A stretch of 64,000 nucleotides of DNA from Microbacterium sp. AK031 (GCF_024807145.1 NZ_JANUCA010000002.1:1-64000); one strand, 5' to 3'; counted from the stretch's first letter, positions 46,093 through 55,479 are shown. The notes: generated from the letters alone by a model not told the origin. Translations and numbers: made by a program.

Positions 46093-46752
46093 TCAGCCGA
46101 GGATCGTCGCGAAGCGCGAGGCGATCTCCGAGTTCTCGATCCGCTCGCCGTCGACCTCGACGGTCGGGGTGCCCTGGATATCGTGCTCGTTCGTCTGGGA
46201 GGCGACGAAGCGCATGTAGGTGCCGTCGGCGATGCAGTCGGCTGCGGATCCAGCTCCGACCTGGTCTGCGAGCGCCGCGAGCTCGTCGTCCGTGAGGCCT
46301 GCGGTGTTCTCCGCCGGCTGGTTCTCGAACAGCAGGTTGAAGTAGTCCAGTGCCGAGTCGGGGGCCTCTGCGGCTACGCAGTAGACCGAGGCTGCGGCCC
46401 GAGAGGAGTACTCGGTGTTCTGGGAGTAGCGATCGAGGATCGAGATCGGGTGCAGGTTCAGCGTGATCTCGTCGTTCGCGGCAGCGGTCTGCAGCTGCTC
46501 GCCGTAGGCGTCTTCGAAGTCACCGCAGATGGGGCACATGAAATCTACGAACGTGTCGACTTGCGTCTCACCCTCGCCGAACGTGATGGCACCGGTCTCC
46601 TCGTTGACGATCGCGCTCTGCGGCGCCGTTCCAGGGTCGGAAGCCTGGTTGTTGAGGAAGACCACGAGGCCCCCGAGCGCGACGAGAACGACGACGACCG
46701 CGATCGAGATGCCGACCGCGAACCAATTGGTGTTGCTCTTTGCTGCTGCCAT
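46093..46752 (-). CDS. Membrane-anchored DsbA-family thiol oxidoreductase
   Basis: The 219-residue protein has a short polar N-terminus, one membrane anchor (about residues 11-33, AVGISIAVVVVLVALGGLVV) and an extracytoplasmic thioredoxin fold with the active site FMCPICGDFEDAYG. The helical insertion and the cis-Pro region (QGTPTVEVDG) fit the DsbA/Thioredoxin_4 group, which makes or reshuffles disulfides in exported proteins. The start with an AGGAGAAC site upstream gives a normal length. It lies alone between infA and a decayed gene. Confidence 0.9.
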   Translation of the reverse strand: MAAAKSNTNWFAVGISIAVVVVLVALGGLVVFLNNQASDPGTAPQSAIVNEETGAITFGEGETQVDTFVDFMCPICGDFEDAYGEQLQTAAANDEITLNLHPISILDRYSQNTEYSSRAAASVYCVAAEAPDSALDYFNLLFENQPAENTAGLTDDELAALADQVGAGSAADCIADGTYMRFVASQTNEHDIQGTPTVEVDGERIENSEIASRFATILG

Positions 46753-46958
46753 TGCTGTTCGTTCTCCTGGTGCTGGACGCCACGGGCGCGGAAAAATGCT
46801 GTGGGGGACGCGTCTATCGTCCCTGCAAAGTCTATGCACCCGTTGTGAACGCCATTCCACGCCGCCGTCGCCGCTGAGACCGACTTTGTCGCACGACACC
46901 GAGCTGGCACGTGCCCGTCGCGTGCGACTGACTCGGTCTCGCGGCATATCGGGACGGG

Positions 46959-47500
46959 TCAGCGCCAGGGCTTCGCGCGCGGACGGCTCTTGAGCGTTGC
47001 GAGCAGACCGGGTTGGGGAGGACCCACGCGCGGAACGCGAGCGCCGTCGAGCGCTTCGCACAATGGAGTCACCTTCCACGCGTCACTCAGCTCCCATCGG
47101 GCGAATGGATGTCGGTGGCGGCGCAGCCTGTCCTCTCGACGCTTCTCGTTTCGGAGCCGCTTCGACGCCTCCTCCGGGTCCTCAAGCGCGTACTCACCCC
47201 ACCCGTCGGCCTCGCCGATGGCACCGCAGGATGGGAAATGGAAGTCGGTGCGATCAGATGTTCCTCGTAGTGGAATTCACGTTGCAGCACCCCCGCCGAC
47301 TCGAGGCAGAGTATCGCCTCCGGATGCGTCCGTAAGAAAGCATGCACGCGCAGGGCGTACCGCTGCCGGTCCGGCAATGCGGCGTACTGCTTCTTGTCCA
47401 CGTACACGCCTTTGCGTACGCGCAGCGTACAGCCGGATTCCCAGGATGCGCGCCTCGTCGCGCGTATATCGGCAACGGGGAAACCGGCTGCGCACGGTCG
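46959..47500 (-). pseudogene. Decayed gene of the AbiEi-like/DUF559-type family
   Basis: Two reading frames carry the two ends of one protein. The upstream piece has a winged-helix-like start (TLRVRKGVYVDKKQYAALPD, then RYALRVHAFLRTHPEAILCLESA). After about 47260 the homologous reading continues in another frame with RTDFHFPSCGAIGEADGWGE, RLRNEKRREDRLRRH, FARWELSDAWKV and ends ATLKSRPRAKPWR at a stop at 46959. About 120 residues expected between the halves are missing, so there is an internal deletion as well as the frame change. Intact relatives are common single-copy or multi-copy proteins in Microbacteriaceae. Boundaries are approximate. Confidence 0.7.
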
Positions 47501-47657
47501 GGCAGGGCGAAAGGAGAACTCCCCCACCCACGCGTTGGTGCAGTCCGGCCGATCGCCGCGAAACCGAGCCTCTGGTACAAAACTGCTCCAGGTTGGCTCA
47601 GTCTCGTGCTGCAAGCTCGGTCTCGGCGAAATCGGGCGGGCGGGCGCGCGGCGCAGG

Positions 47658-48506
47658 CTACGCCGGGGGCGTGGGAACGATGCCGAAGGGCGCGAGGCCG
47701 GCAGCGCCGCCGTCGGGGACCGTCAGCACCCAGATGCCGTCTTCGTGGCGTGCCACACTGTGCTCCCAGTGGGAGCCGTCGGTGCCATCGACGGTCGAGA
47801 CCGTCCAGTCGTCGTCCTCGATGAACGTCGCCTCACCACCAGCGGTGACCATGGGCTCGATCGCGAGCACCAGGCCGGGCTTGACCTCGGGGCCCGGGTC
47901 CGGCGTGCGGTAGTTGAACACGCTCGGCGCCTCGTGCATCTTGCGTCCGATGCCATGGCCGACGTACTCGCGGAGGATGCCGTAGGTCTCCCCCGACACC
48001 TCCGAGACGCCCTGAGCTTCGATGTACTCCTGGATGGCCGCGCCGATATCGCCGATGTAGTCGGCGGATGCCATCGCTGCGATCCCTGCCCACATCGACC
48101 CTTCGGTCACGCGCGAGAGCTCTTCGCGCATGGCGACAAGGGAGGGTCGGGCCTCGTCCGGCACGACCACTGTGATGGCGCTGTCGCCGTTCCACCCCTT
48201 GAACTGCGCTCCGCAGTCGACCGAGACGATGTCGCCGGGTTGCAGCACGTGGTCTCCGGGGATCCCGTGCACGACCTCCTGATTCACCGACACGCAGATG
48301 GTGTGGTGATATCCGCGGACGAGCTGGAAGTTCGACTCTGCACCACGGGCGCGGATCGTGCGATTGGCGATCGTGTCGAGCTCGAGAGTCGTGACACCGG
48401 CGCGGATCAACGGCCGCACGGCATCGAGTGCCGCCGCCGTGATGAGGCCGGGCTCGATCATCGACTGCAGCTGGGCAGGCGTCTTGTAGATGGAGCGGCG
48501 GAACAT
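47658..48506 (-). CDS. map: Type I methionine aminopeptidase
   Basis: The 282-residue enzyme removes the initiator methionine from new proteins. Metal ligands are visible in the expected order: Asp in VSVDCGAQFKGWNGDSA, His in YVGHGIGRKMHEAP, and Glu in VLAIEPMVTAGG with a final Glu in the C-terminal part; the substrate His is in VVHGIPGD. It follows adk by 14 bases in the secY-adk-map order. Confidence 0.97.
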   Translation of the reverse strand: MFRRSIYKTPAQLQSMIEPGLITAAALDAVRPLIRAGVTTLELDTIANRTIRARGAESNFQLVRGYHHTICVSVNQEVVHGIPGDHVLQPGDIVSVDCGAQFKGWNGDSAITVVVPDEARPSLVAMREELSRVTEGSMWAGIAAMASADYIGDIGAAIQEYIEAQGVSEVSGETYGILREYVGHGIGRKMHEAPSVFNYRTPDPGPEVKPGLVLAIEPMVTAGGEATFIEDDDWTVSTVDGTDGSHWEHSVARHEDGIWVLTVPDGGAAGLAPFGIVPTPPA

Positions 48507-48520
48507 GTCGTAAGCGACGA

Positions 48521-49117
48521 TCAGGCTGCGACGAAGAGGCCGCGCGCGGCCAGCGCAGCGAAGATGCGCTCGGTGATCTCGTCGAGCGAACCGACACCGT
48601 CGATCCGGTCGACGATGCCACGCTCGCCGTACACGTCGAGGATCGGGGCTGTCTCTTTCTCGTAGATGTCCAGGCGATGCGCGATGCCCTCTGCCGTGTC
48701 ATCCGCCCGCCCCTGCTCGGAGGAGCGGAGACGGAGTCGCTCGATGCTCTCCTCGCGAGGGACATCGAGCAGGACGACGGCGTCGAGAGCCTCGCCGCGT
48801 CCGCCGAGGAACTCATCGAGGTGGCCGACCTGAACGGCGTTGCGCGGGTATCCGTCGAGGAGGAAGCCATCTGCGGCATCTTCCTGCGAGAGGCGATCAC
48901 GCACGATCTCACTCGTCAGCTCATCCGGCACGAGGTCACCGCGAGCGGTGATCTCGCTGACCTGCGCGCCGAGGGCTGTGCCGCCCTTGATGTTCGCGCG
49001 GAAGATGTCGCCGGTCGAGACCACGGGGATGCCGAACGCCTCGGCGACGCGCACGCCCTGCGTGCCTTTGCCGGAGCCCTGCGGGCCGACGATGAGTAGT
49101 CGAGCGGATGCTGTCAA
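48521..49117 (-). CDS. adk: Adenylate kinase
   Basis: The 198-residue enzyme balances ATP, ADP and AMP. The P-loop is GPQGSGKGTQ (about residues 11-20), followed by STGDIFRANI and FLLDGYPRN. The LID is the short, zinc-free type. It starts with TTG in a TTGA overlap with the secY stop. Confidence 0.97.
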   Translation of the reverse strand: MTASARLLIVGPQGSGKGTQGVRVAEAFGIPVVSTGDIFRANIKGGTALGAQVSEITARGDLVPDELTSEIVRDRLSQEDAADGFLLDGYPRNAVQVGHLDEFLGGRGEALDAVVLLDVPREESIERLRLRSSEQGRADDTAEGIAHRLDIYEKETAPILDVYGERGIVDRIDGVGSLDEITERIFAALAARGLFVAA

Positions 49118-50436
49118 CGGAGAAGCCCTTCGTAATGGCGCTGCTGGAGTTGTGCGTCGATCTGCTTGACGGTCTCCAGCCCCACGCCCACGATGATGAG
49201 GATCGAGGCGCCGCCGAACGGGAAGTTCTGGTTGGCGCCCACAGTGGCCAGAGCGATCAGCGGGATGAGCGCGATCAGGCCGAGGTAGATCGACCCGGGG
49301 AACGTGATGCGGGTGAGCACGAAGTCCAGGTACTCGGCGGTGGGACGACCGGCGCGGATGCCCGGGATGAACCCGCCGTACTTCTTCATGTTGTCGGCGA
49401 CCTCGACCGGGTTGAACGTGATCGCGACGTAGAAGTAGGTGAAGCCGATGATCAGCAGGAAGTACACCGCCATGTAGAGCGGCTGGTCACCCGTGGTGAA
49501 GTTCTGCGAGACCCAGACGACCCAGGCCGCAGGCTCTGAGCCGTCCTGCGGGGTGTTGAACTGCGCGATGAGCATCGGGATGTACAGCAGCGAAGAAGCG
49601 AAGATGATCGGGATCACGCCCGCCATGTTCACCTTGATCGGAATGTAGGTGTTCGTTCCGCCGTAGGTGCGTCGACCGACCATGCGCTTGGCGTACTGCA
49701 CCGGGATTCGTCGCTGCGATTGTTCGACGAAGACGACGAGTCCGGTGACCACGACGCCGACGGCGAGGACGAGCAGGAACACCTCGAGGCCGTTGGACTC
49801 GAAGATGGCCCACATGGCCGACGGGAACGTCGCAGCGATCGAGGTGAAGATCAGCAGTGACATGCCGTTGCCGATGCCGCGCTCTGTGACGAGCTCGGCG
49901 AACCACATGATCAGACCGCAACCCGCAGTCATCGAGATGACGATGAGCAGCTGTGCCCACCAGACGTCGTTCGTCAGTAGCTGCTGGCATGCGGCGATGT
50001 CGGTGGTACCGAACAGCTGGCCGCTGCGTGCCACGGTGACGAGAGTCGTCGACTGCAGCAGAGCGAGGGCGATCGTGAGGTAACGCGTGTACTGGGTCAG
50101 TCGGGCCTGGCCGGCCTGCCCCTCCTTGTGCAGCGCTTCGAAGTGCGGGATGACCACGCGCAGGAGCTGGGTGATGATCGTCGCGGTGATGTACGGCATG
50201 ACCCCGAGCGCGAAGATCGACAGCTGCAGCAGAGCACCGCCGGAGAACAGGTTGACGAGGCTCAGCAGGCCCTCAGTGCCCGCGTTCAGACGCAGACACT
50301 CCTCTACGTTCGGGAAATGCACGAACGGAGCCGGCACATGGGATCCGAGCCGATAGATGGCGATGATCGCCAGTGTGAAACCGATCTTCCGACGCAGGTC
50401 GGGCGTGCGGAAGATCCGCGCGATAGCGCTAAACAA
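49114..50436 (-). CDS. secY: Preprotein translocase subunit SecY
   Basis: SecY forms the protein-conducting channel with SecE. The 440-residue protein has ten membrane helices and family motifs including ALGVMPYITATIITQLL, the cytoplasmic loop YAKRMVGRRTYGGTNTYIP and VEVADNMKKYGGFIPGIR. I place the start at TTG 50436, because AGGAGGAAC lies 7 to 8 bases before it and it gives the usual FSAIARIFRTPDLRRK beginning. It overlaps adk by four bases. Confidence 0.96.
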   Translation of the reverse strand: MFSAIARIFRTPDLRRKIGFTLAIIAIYRLGSHVPAPFVHFPNVEECLRLNAGTEGLLSLVNLFSGGALLQLSIFALGVMPYITATIITQLLRVVIPHFEALHKEGQAGQARLTQYTRYLTIALALLQSTTLVTVARSGQLFGTTDIAACQQLLTNDVWWAQLLIVISMTAGCGLIMWFAELVTERGIGNGMSLLIFTSIAATFPSAMWAIFESNGLEVFLLVLAVGVVVTGLVVFVEQSQRRIPVQYAKRMVGRRTYGGTNTYIPIKVNMAGVIPIIFASSLLYIPMLIAQFNTPQDGSEPAAWVVWVSQNFTTGDQPLYMAVYFLLIIGFTYFYVAITFNPVEVADNMKKYGGFIPGIRAGRPTAEYLDFVLTRITFPGSIYLGLIALIPLIALATVGANQNFPFGGASILIIVGVGLETVKQIDAQLQQRHYEGLLR

Positions 50437-50500
50437 GGGCGTTCCTCCTGAAAGGTTGCCGTTCCGCGGAGGAAAGGCTGAAAGACCAGGGTAACGCACG

Positions 50501-50529
50501 AGAGGGGCCGGAGAATCTCCGACCCCTCT
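50501..50529 (-). terminator. Hairpin between rplO and secY
   Basis: AGAGGGGCCGGAG and CTCCGACCCCTCT form a 13-base stem with one mismatch around AAT, about 10 bases after the rplO stop. It sits between the spc ribosomal genes and secY-adk-map, which therefore may have their own promoter in the 64 bases that follow. Confidence 0.7.
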
Positions 50530-50539
50530 TGCGCAGTGG

Positions 50540-51181
50540 TTACTTGACGGATCCGCCCGCAGCCACGATCTTCTGCTCGGCAGAACCCGAGACCTTGTCG
50601 ACCGAGACGGTGAGCTTCACGGCGATGTCGCCGTTCCCGAGAACCTTGACCTTCTCGTTCTTGCGAACCGCGCCCTTGGCGACCAGGTCGCCCACGGTGA
50701 CATCGCCGCCGGAGGGATACAGTTCCGCGAGCTTCTCCAGGTTCACGACCTGGTACTCGACGCGGAACGGGTTCTTGAACCCACGCAGCTTCGGGGTGCG
50801 CATGTGCAGAGGCATCTGCCCACCCTCGAATCCGACGCGAACGGTGTTGCGGGCCTTGGTGCCCTTGGTGCCTCGACCGGCGGTCTTGCCCTTGGAGCCT
50901 TCACCGCGACCGACACGAGTCTTCGCGGTGTTGGCGCCGGGGACGGGACGCAGGTGGTGAACCTTGAGCACACCGGGACGGGATGCCGGAGCATCCGCCT
51001 TCGGCGCAGCCTTCTTTGCGGCAGGCTTCTTGGCAGAAGCCTCAGCCTTGGGCGCCTTCGCGTCGGCAGCAGCCTTTGCAGGCGCCTTCTTCGCAGCGGG
51101 CTTCTTCTCAGCCGCAGCCTTGGGAGCGGCAGCCTTCTTCGGGGCCTTCTCAGCCTCGACGGCGTCGTTCTTCTCAGCCAT
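50540..51181 (-). CDS. rplO: 50S ribosomal protein L15 with Ala/Lys-rich N-terminal extension
   Basis: The last about 145 residues are normal L15 ([35 protein letters not shown]). They are preceded by about 68 residues almost wholly made of Ala, Lys, Pro and Glu in irregular [12 protein letters not shown] repeats. Such histone-like tails occur in some actinobacterial ribosomal proteins; the role is unknown. The start overlaps rpmD by one base. Confidence 0.96.
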   Translation of the reverse strand: MAEKNDAVEAEKAPKKAAAPKAAAEKKPAAKKAPAKAAADAKAPKAEASAKKPAAKKAAPKADAPASRPGVLKVHHLRPVPGANTAKTRVGRGEGSKGKTAGRGTKGTKARNTVRVGFEGGQMPLHMRTPKLRGFKNPFRVEYQVVNLEKLAELYPSGGDVTVGDLVAKGAVRKNEKVKVLGNGDIAVKLTVSVDKVSGSAEQKIVAAGGSVK

Positions 51182-51366
51182 TAGTCGATCTCCTCAACCT
51201 TGACGAGGTGTGCGACGGTCTTGACGTAGCCGCGCGTCTGCGCGTCGTCAGGGCGGACGGTGCTGTCGCCGATCCGCTTCAGACCGAGGCTTCGCAGCGT
51301 GTCACGCTGGTACTGCTTCTCGCTCACCTTGGACTTGATCTGGGTCACCTTCAGACGAGCAGCCAT
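51181..51366 (-). CDS. rpmD: 50S ribosomal protein L30
   Basis: A 61-residue L30 ([20 protein letters not shown]; ends [11 protein letters not shown]), an early 23S rRNA-binding protein. Its ATG shares one base with the rpsE stop and its stop one base with the rplO start, so S5, L30 and L15 are translationally linked. Confidence 0.97.
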   Translation of the reverse strand: MAARLKVTQIKSKVSEKQYQRDTLRSLGLKRIGDSTVRPDDAQTRGYVKTVAHLVKVEEID

Positions 51367-52082
51367 CAGGAACCTACTTTCGCTGCGGCCGCAGCGGCGG
51401 CCTTTGCCTCGTTGCGGATGATGATGTCCGGAACGACCGCGTCGTAATCGAGGCCACGGCGAGCCGCGACTGCACGAGGCTCTTCGAGGCTCTTGAGAGC
51501 TGCGACGGTCGCGTGCACGATGTTGATCGTGTTCGACGAGCCGAGCGACTTCGAGAGGACATCGTGGATGCCGGCGCACTCGAGGACGGCGCGAACCGGT
51601 CCACCTGCGATGACACCGGTACCGGCGGCAGCCGGACGCAGCAGCACGACACCGGCAGCGGCTTCGCCCTGCACCGGGTGCGGAACCGTGGTTCCGACGC
51701 GCGGCACGCGGAAGAAGTTGCGCTTGGCCTCTTCGACGCCCTTGGAGATGGCCAGGGGCACCTCGCGGGCCTTGCCGTAGCCGACACCGACCAGACCGTT
51801 GCCGTCGCCGACGACCACGAGAGCGGTGAAGCTGAACCGGCGTCCACCCTTCACGACCTTCGAGACGCGGTTGATGGTGACGACGCGCTCCAGGAACTGG
51901 TTGTCGCCACGATCGCGCGAATTGCGGTCACGGCCACCCTGGTTGCGGTCACGGCCGCCGCGGCGACCTTCGCGCGCGGGCTCTGCCTGAGTCGTGCCGG
52001 CAGCCGTCTCGGAGACGACAGCAGCCGTCTCGGGAGCGGCAGCAGCCGTTTCGGTCACTTCGTTCTCCTTGTTGTCACTCAC
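51366..52082 (-). CDS. rpsE: 30S ribosomal protein S5
   Basis: S5 takes part in decoding accuracy and mRNA unwinding. The conserved part ([40 protein letters not shown]) begins at about residue 62. It is preceded by an Ala/Thr/Glu-rich stretch and an Arg/Gly/Asp/Asn-rich tract ([20 protein letters not shown]). The GTG start overlaps rplR by four bases. Confidence 0.97.
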   Translation of the reverse strand: MSDNKENEVTETAAAAPETAAVVSETAAGTTQAEPAREGRRGGRDRNQGGRDRNSRDRGDNQFLERVVTINRVSKVVKGGRRFSFTALVVVGDGNGLVGVGYGKAREVPLAISKGVEEAKRNFFRVPRVGTTVPHPVQGEAAAGVVLLRPAAAGTGVIAGGPVRAVLECAGIHDVLSKSLGSSNTINIVHATVAALKSLEEPRAVAARRGLDYDAVVPDIIIRNEAKAAAAAAAKVGS

Positions 52083-52438
52083 AGTGCCAGCCCCCCTTCA
52101 CGGGCGCCGTCGGCGATGGCCGCGACGCGGCCTGCGTAACGGTTGCCGCCGCGGTCGAAGACGACCTCGGAGAAGCCGGCGGCCTTCGCGCGCTCAGCGA
52201 GGAGCTCGCCGACCTTGCGGGCCTTGGCGGTCTTGTCGCCCTCGAACGAGCGCAGCTCGGTCTCGAGCGTGGATGCAGATGCAACCGTGATGCCCTTGCT
52301 GTCATCGACCAGCTGGACGAAGACGTGGCGAGCCGAACGGTTGACGACCAGACGCGGACGCGCCTCGGTGCCGACGACCTTCTTGCGAAGGCGTGCGTGA
52401 CGACGCGCGCGGGCGTCAGACTTTGACTTGAGAGCCAT
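52079..52438 (-). CDS. rplR: 50S ribosomal protein L18
   Basis: L18 binds 5S rRNA together with L5. The 119-residue protein has [20 protein letters not shown] and the C-terminal [20 protein letters not shown] of the family. It lies 2 bases after rplF and overlaps rpsE. Confidence 0.98.
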   Translation of the reverse strand: MALKSKSDARARRHARLRKKVVGTEARPRLVVNRSARHVFVQLVDDSKGITVASASTLETELRSFEGDKTAKARKVGELLAERAKAAGFSEVVFDRGGNRYAGRVAAIADGAREGGLAL

Positions 52439-52440
52439 GG

Positions 52441-52977
52441 TTACTTACCACTCTTTCCGGCCTTGCGACGCACGATCTCGCCGGCGTAGCGCACGCCCTT
52501 GCCCTTGTACGGCTCGGGCTTGCGGATCTTGCGGATGTTGGCAGCTGCCTCACCGACAGCCTGCTTGTCGATACCACTCACGGTGACTTTGTTGTTGCCT
52601 TCGACCGTGAAAGTGATTCCGGCGGGCGGGTCGACCAGCACGGGGTGCGAGAAGCCGAGGGCGAACTCGACCGAGCTGCCCTTCTGCTGCACGCGGTAAC
52701 CGGTGCCGACGACCTCAAGACCCTTGGTGTAGCCCTGGGTCACGCCGATGATGTTGTTGTTGATGAGCGTGCGGGTCAGGCCGTGAAGCGACCGGGACTC
52801 GCGCTCGTCGTCGGGACGGGTGACAACCACCTGGTTGTCCTCGACCGCGACCTCGATGGGGCTGGCCACGTTCAGGGTGAGTTCACCCTTGGGGCCCTTC
52901 ACCGCGACCGCACGACCGTCGACCGAAATGGTGACGTCCGAGGGGATCGAGATGGGAAGTCGTCCAATACGCGACAT
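52441..52977 (-). CDS. rplF: 50S ribosomal protein L6
   Basis: L6 lies near the sarcin-ricin loop and factor-binding site. The 178-residue protein begins [20 protein letters not shown] and ends with the L6 signature [21 protein letters not shown]. It is between rpsH and rplR. Confidence 0.98.
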   Translation of the reverse strand: MSRIGRLPISIPSDVTISVDGRAVAVKGPKGELTLNVASPIEVAVEDNQVVVTRPDDERESRSLHGLTRTLINNNIIGVTQGYTKGLEVVGTGYRVQQKGSSVEFALGFSHPVLVDPPAGITFTVEGNNKVTVSGIDKQAVGEAAANIRKIRKPEPYKGKGVRYAGEIVRRKAGKSGK

Positions 52978-52983
52978 TTCGAA

Positions 52984-53382
52984 TTACCACACGTAGGCGA
53001 GAACTTCTCCGCCCACGCCCTTCTGCTCAGCCTGACGGTCAGTGAGAAGACCGGAGGAAGTGGACAGGATGGCCACGCCGAGGCCGCCGAGGACCGTGGG
53101 GAGCTCCGTGGACTTCGCGTAGACGCGGAGGCCAGGCTTCGACACGCGCTTGATGCCCGCGATCGAACGCTCCCGGTTGGGGCCGTACTTCAGCGTGAGA
53201 GTGAGGTTCTGGCCGACGCGTGCGTCAGTGACCTCCCAGCCGGAGATGTAGCCCTCCTGCTGAAGGATGTCGGCGATGTGCGTCTTGAGCTTGCTCGACG
53301 GCAGGGACACGGAGTCGTGGTGTGCCGAGTTCGCGTTGCGCAGACGGGTCAGCATGTCTGCGACCGGGTCTGTCATTGTCAT
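52984..53382 (-). CDS. rpsH: 30S ribosomal protein S8
   Basis: S8 is a primary 16S rRNA-binding protein and in many bacteria the translational repressor of the spc operon. The 132-residue protein begins [19 protein letters not shown] and ends with [20 protein letters not shown]. It follows rplE after 124 bases without an intervening rpsN. Confidence 0.98.
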   Translation of the reverse strand: MTMTDPVADMLTRLRNANSAHHDSVSLPSSKLKTHIADILQQEGYISGWEVTDARVGQNLTLTLKYGPNRERSIAGIKRVSKPGLRVYAKSTELPTVLGGLGVAILSTSSGLLTDRQAEQKGVGGEVLAYVW

Positions 53383-53472
53383 GGGTGTTTTCCTTTGTTC
53401 ATGAGGTTTCGGCTGCCGTTACACGACAGACGACCTTCTATGATTCGCAATCTTCAATTGTATGCGCATGCC

Positions 53473-53500
53473 GGACCCCCGCCCGACAGGGCAGGGGTCC
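53473..53500 (-). terminator. Hairpin between rplE and rpsH
   Basis: GGACCCCCGCCC pairs with GGGCAGGGGTCC (one mismatch) around GACA, just after the rplE stop. It occupies the place where many bacteria have rpsN. It may attenuate readthrough into the S8-L15 half of the spc operon. Confidence 0.6.
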
Positions 53501-53506
53501 TGAGCA

Positions 53507-54097
53507 TCACGCCTTGGCGTCGTCGGCCGCGAACGGGAATCCGAGGTGACGCAGCAGCGCACGACCCTCGTCATCCGTCTTCGCCGTGGTGACGACAGTG
53601 ATGTCGAAGCCACGGACGCGGTCGATCTTGTCCTGATCGATCTCGTGGAACACGCTCTGCTCCTGGAGACCGAACGTGTAGTTGCCGTTGCCGTCGAACT
53701 GCTTGCCCGACAGTCCGCGGAAGTCGCGGATGCGGGGCAGTGCCAGCGAGACGAGGCGGTCGATGAACTCCCACGCACGGTCACCGCGGAGGGTGACGTG
53801 TGCGCCGATGGCCTGACCTTCACGCAGCTTGAACTGCGCGATGGACTTGCGGGCCTTCGTGACGATCGGCTTCTGGCCGGTGATCTTGGTGAGGTCCTCG
53901 ACCGCACCATCGATCACCTTGCTGTCGCGAGCCGCTTCACCGACGCCGGTGTTGACGACGACCTTGACGAGGCCGGGGATCTGCATCACGTTCTTGTAGC
54001 CGAACTCGTCCTGCAGCTTCTGCTGGATCTCAGCCTTGTACTTCTGCTTCAGGCGCGGCTGGATCTTGCCAGCCTGCGCGGCAGTGTCGGTGCTCAT
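53507..54097 (-). CDS. rplE: 50S ribosomal protein L5
   Basis: L5 binds 5S rRNA and contacts S13 and P-site tRNA. The 196-residue protein has [20 protein letters not shown] and the C-terminal [20 protein letters not shown] motif. It overlaps rplX by one base. Confidence 0.98.
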   Translation of the reverse strand: MSTDTAAQAGKIQPRLKQKYKAEIQQKLQDEFGYKNVMQIPGLVKVVVNTGVGEAARDSKVIDGAVEDLTKITGQKPIVTKARKSIAQFKLREGQAIGAHVTLRGDRAWEFIDRLVSLALPRIRDFRGLSGKQFDGNGNYTFGLQEQSVFHEIDQDKIDRVRGFDITVVTTAKTDDEGRALLRHLGFPFAADDAKA

Positions 54098-54456
54098 CAG
54101 AGGTCCTTACCGCTCTTCTTCGCGTAACGCACGCGGACGGTGCGCTTGACGCCGTCCTTGGTCTGCTCCTCGACCCGGTGACCGACGCGAGTCGGCTTCT
54201 TGGTCTCGGGATCGACTACCGCGACGTTCGAGATATGGATGGGCGCCTCGATGGTCTCGAGACCGCCCGTCTTGGTGCCACGCTGCGTCTGGCCGACGCG
54301 GGTGTGCTTGGTGACGTAGTTCACGCCTTCGACGATGACGCGGTTGCGCTCGGCGAAGATCTCGAGGACCTTGCCCTGCTTACCGCGGTCGCCGCCGCGC
54401 TCGGGCTTGGCGCCCGAGATGACCTGAACCAGGTCGCCCTTCTTGATTTTCGCCAT
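54097..54456 (-). CDS. rplX: 50S ribosomal protein L24
   Basis: L24 starts large-subunit assembly. The 119-residue protein has an N-terminal KOW motif ([20 protein letters not shown]) and [20 protein letters not shown]. It sits 2 bases from rplN and overlaps rplE. Confidence 0.98.
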   Translation of the reverse strand: MAKIKKGDLVQVISGAKPERGGDRGKQGKVLEIFAERNRVIVEGVNYVTKHTRVGQTQRGTKTGGLETIEAPIHISNVAVVDPETKKPTRVGHRVEEQTKDGVKRTVRVRYAKKSGKDL

Positions 54457-54458
54457 GA

Positions 54459-54827
54459 TCAGATAACCTCCGGCGCGAGCGAGACGATCTTCATGAACTT
54501 CTTGTCGCGAAGCTCACGACCGACCGGTCCGAAGATACGGGTGCCGCGGGGCTCCCCGTCGGTCTTCAGGATGACGGCGGCGTTCTCGTCGAACTTGATG
54601 TAGGAGCCGTCCGGACGACGGACTTCCTTCTTGGTACGGACGATGACCGCCTTGACGACATCACCCTTCTTGACGTTGCCGCCCGGGATCGCGTCCTTGA
54701 CCGTGGCGACGATGGTGTCACCCAGACCTGCGTAACGGCGGCGTGAGCCACCGAGAACGCGGATCGTGAGCAGCTCCTTCGCGCCGGTGTTGTCGGCGAC
54801 CTTGAGGCGGGATTCCTGCTGAATCAC
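54459..54827 (-). CDS. rplN: 50S ribosomal protein L14
   Basis: L14 forms part of the intersubunit bridge and binds the silencing factor RsfS. The 122-residue protein has the textbook start [19 protein letters not shown] and [20 protein letters not shown]. It begins the spc group after rpsQ. Confidence 0.98.
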   Translation of the reverse strand: MIQQESRLKVADNTGAKELLTIRVLGGSRRRYAGLGDTIVATVKDAIPGGNVKKGDVVKAVIVRTKKEVRRPDGSYIKFDENAAVILKTDGEPRGTRIFGPVGRELRDKKFMKIVSLAPEVI

Positions 54828-54853
54828 TATTACTCCTTAAGTAAGCCGGAGGC

Positions 54854-55162
54854 TTACTTGGCCTTCTCGACGATTTCGACCAGACGCCAGCGCTTGGTGG
54901 CGCTGAGCGGACGGGTCTCGCTGATGACTACCAGGTCGCCGATGCCCGCCGAGTTGGTCTCGTCGTGCACCTTGCGCTTCTCGGTACGGCGGATGACCTT
55001 GCCGTAGAGAGGGTGCTTCACGCGGTCTTCGACCTCGACGACGATGGTCTTGTCCATCTTGTCGCTGACGACGTATCCACGCTGCGTCTTGCGGTAACCG
55101 CGAGCATTCTCGTCGCGCACATCGTGCGAGACGGGAGCTTCCGCTTCCTTCTTGGTGGCCAT
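54854..55162 (-). CDS. rpsQ: 30S ribosomal protein S17
   Basis: S17 is a primary 16S rRNA binder. The 102-residue protein has about 20 extra N-terminal residues before the core [20 protein letters not shown], and carries [20 protein letters not shown] at its end. It overlaps rpmC by one base. Confidence 0.98.
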   Translation of the reverse strand: MATKKEAEAPVSHDVRDENARGYRKTQRGYVVSDKMDKTIVVEVEDRVKHPLYGKVIRRTEKRKVHDETNSAGIGDLVVISETRPLSATKRWRLVEIVEKAK

Positions 55163-55479
55163 TACTCAGCCTTCCCTTCGGCGTCAGCCGAGGCATCCTC
55201 GGACTTCTTCGCCTTCGACTTGGACGCCTTCTTGGCCGGAGCCTCGACGGGAGCAGGCGTCGCACGGATGCCCAGCTCTCGCTCACGGATCACGGTGTAC
55301 AGGCGCGCGATGTCGCGCTTGACGGCGCGGATGCGGCCGTGGCTCTCCAGCTGGCCGGTGGCCGACTGGAAACGGAGGTTGAACAGCTCCTCCTTGGCCT
55401 TACGCAGCTCCTCGACGAGGCGCTGGTCTTCGAACGTGTCGAGCTCTGCCGGAGCGAGCTCCTTGGTGCCGATCGCCAT
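55162..55479 (-). CDS. rpmC: 50S ribosomal protein L29 with C-terminal extension
   Basis: The first about 75 residues are L29 ([40 protein letters not shown]), located at the exit tunnel. The last about 30 residues ([20 protein letters not shown]) form a Lys/Ala/Ser tail. The ATG at 55479 shares one base with the rplP stop. Confidence 0.97.
   Translation of the reverse strand: MAIGTKELAPAELDTFEDQRLVEELRKAKEELFNLRFQSATGQLESHGRIRAVKRDIARLYTVIRERELGIRATPAPVEAPAKKASKSKAKKSEDASADAEGKAE

Noticed and set aside
53383..53506. Hidden rpsN gene
   Set aside because: No frame in the gap encodes the zinc-finger or long form of S14.
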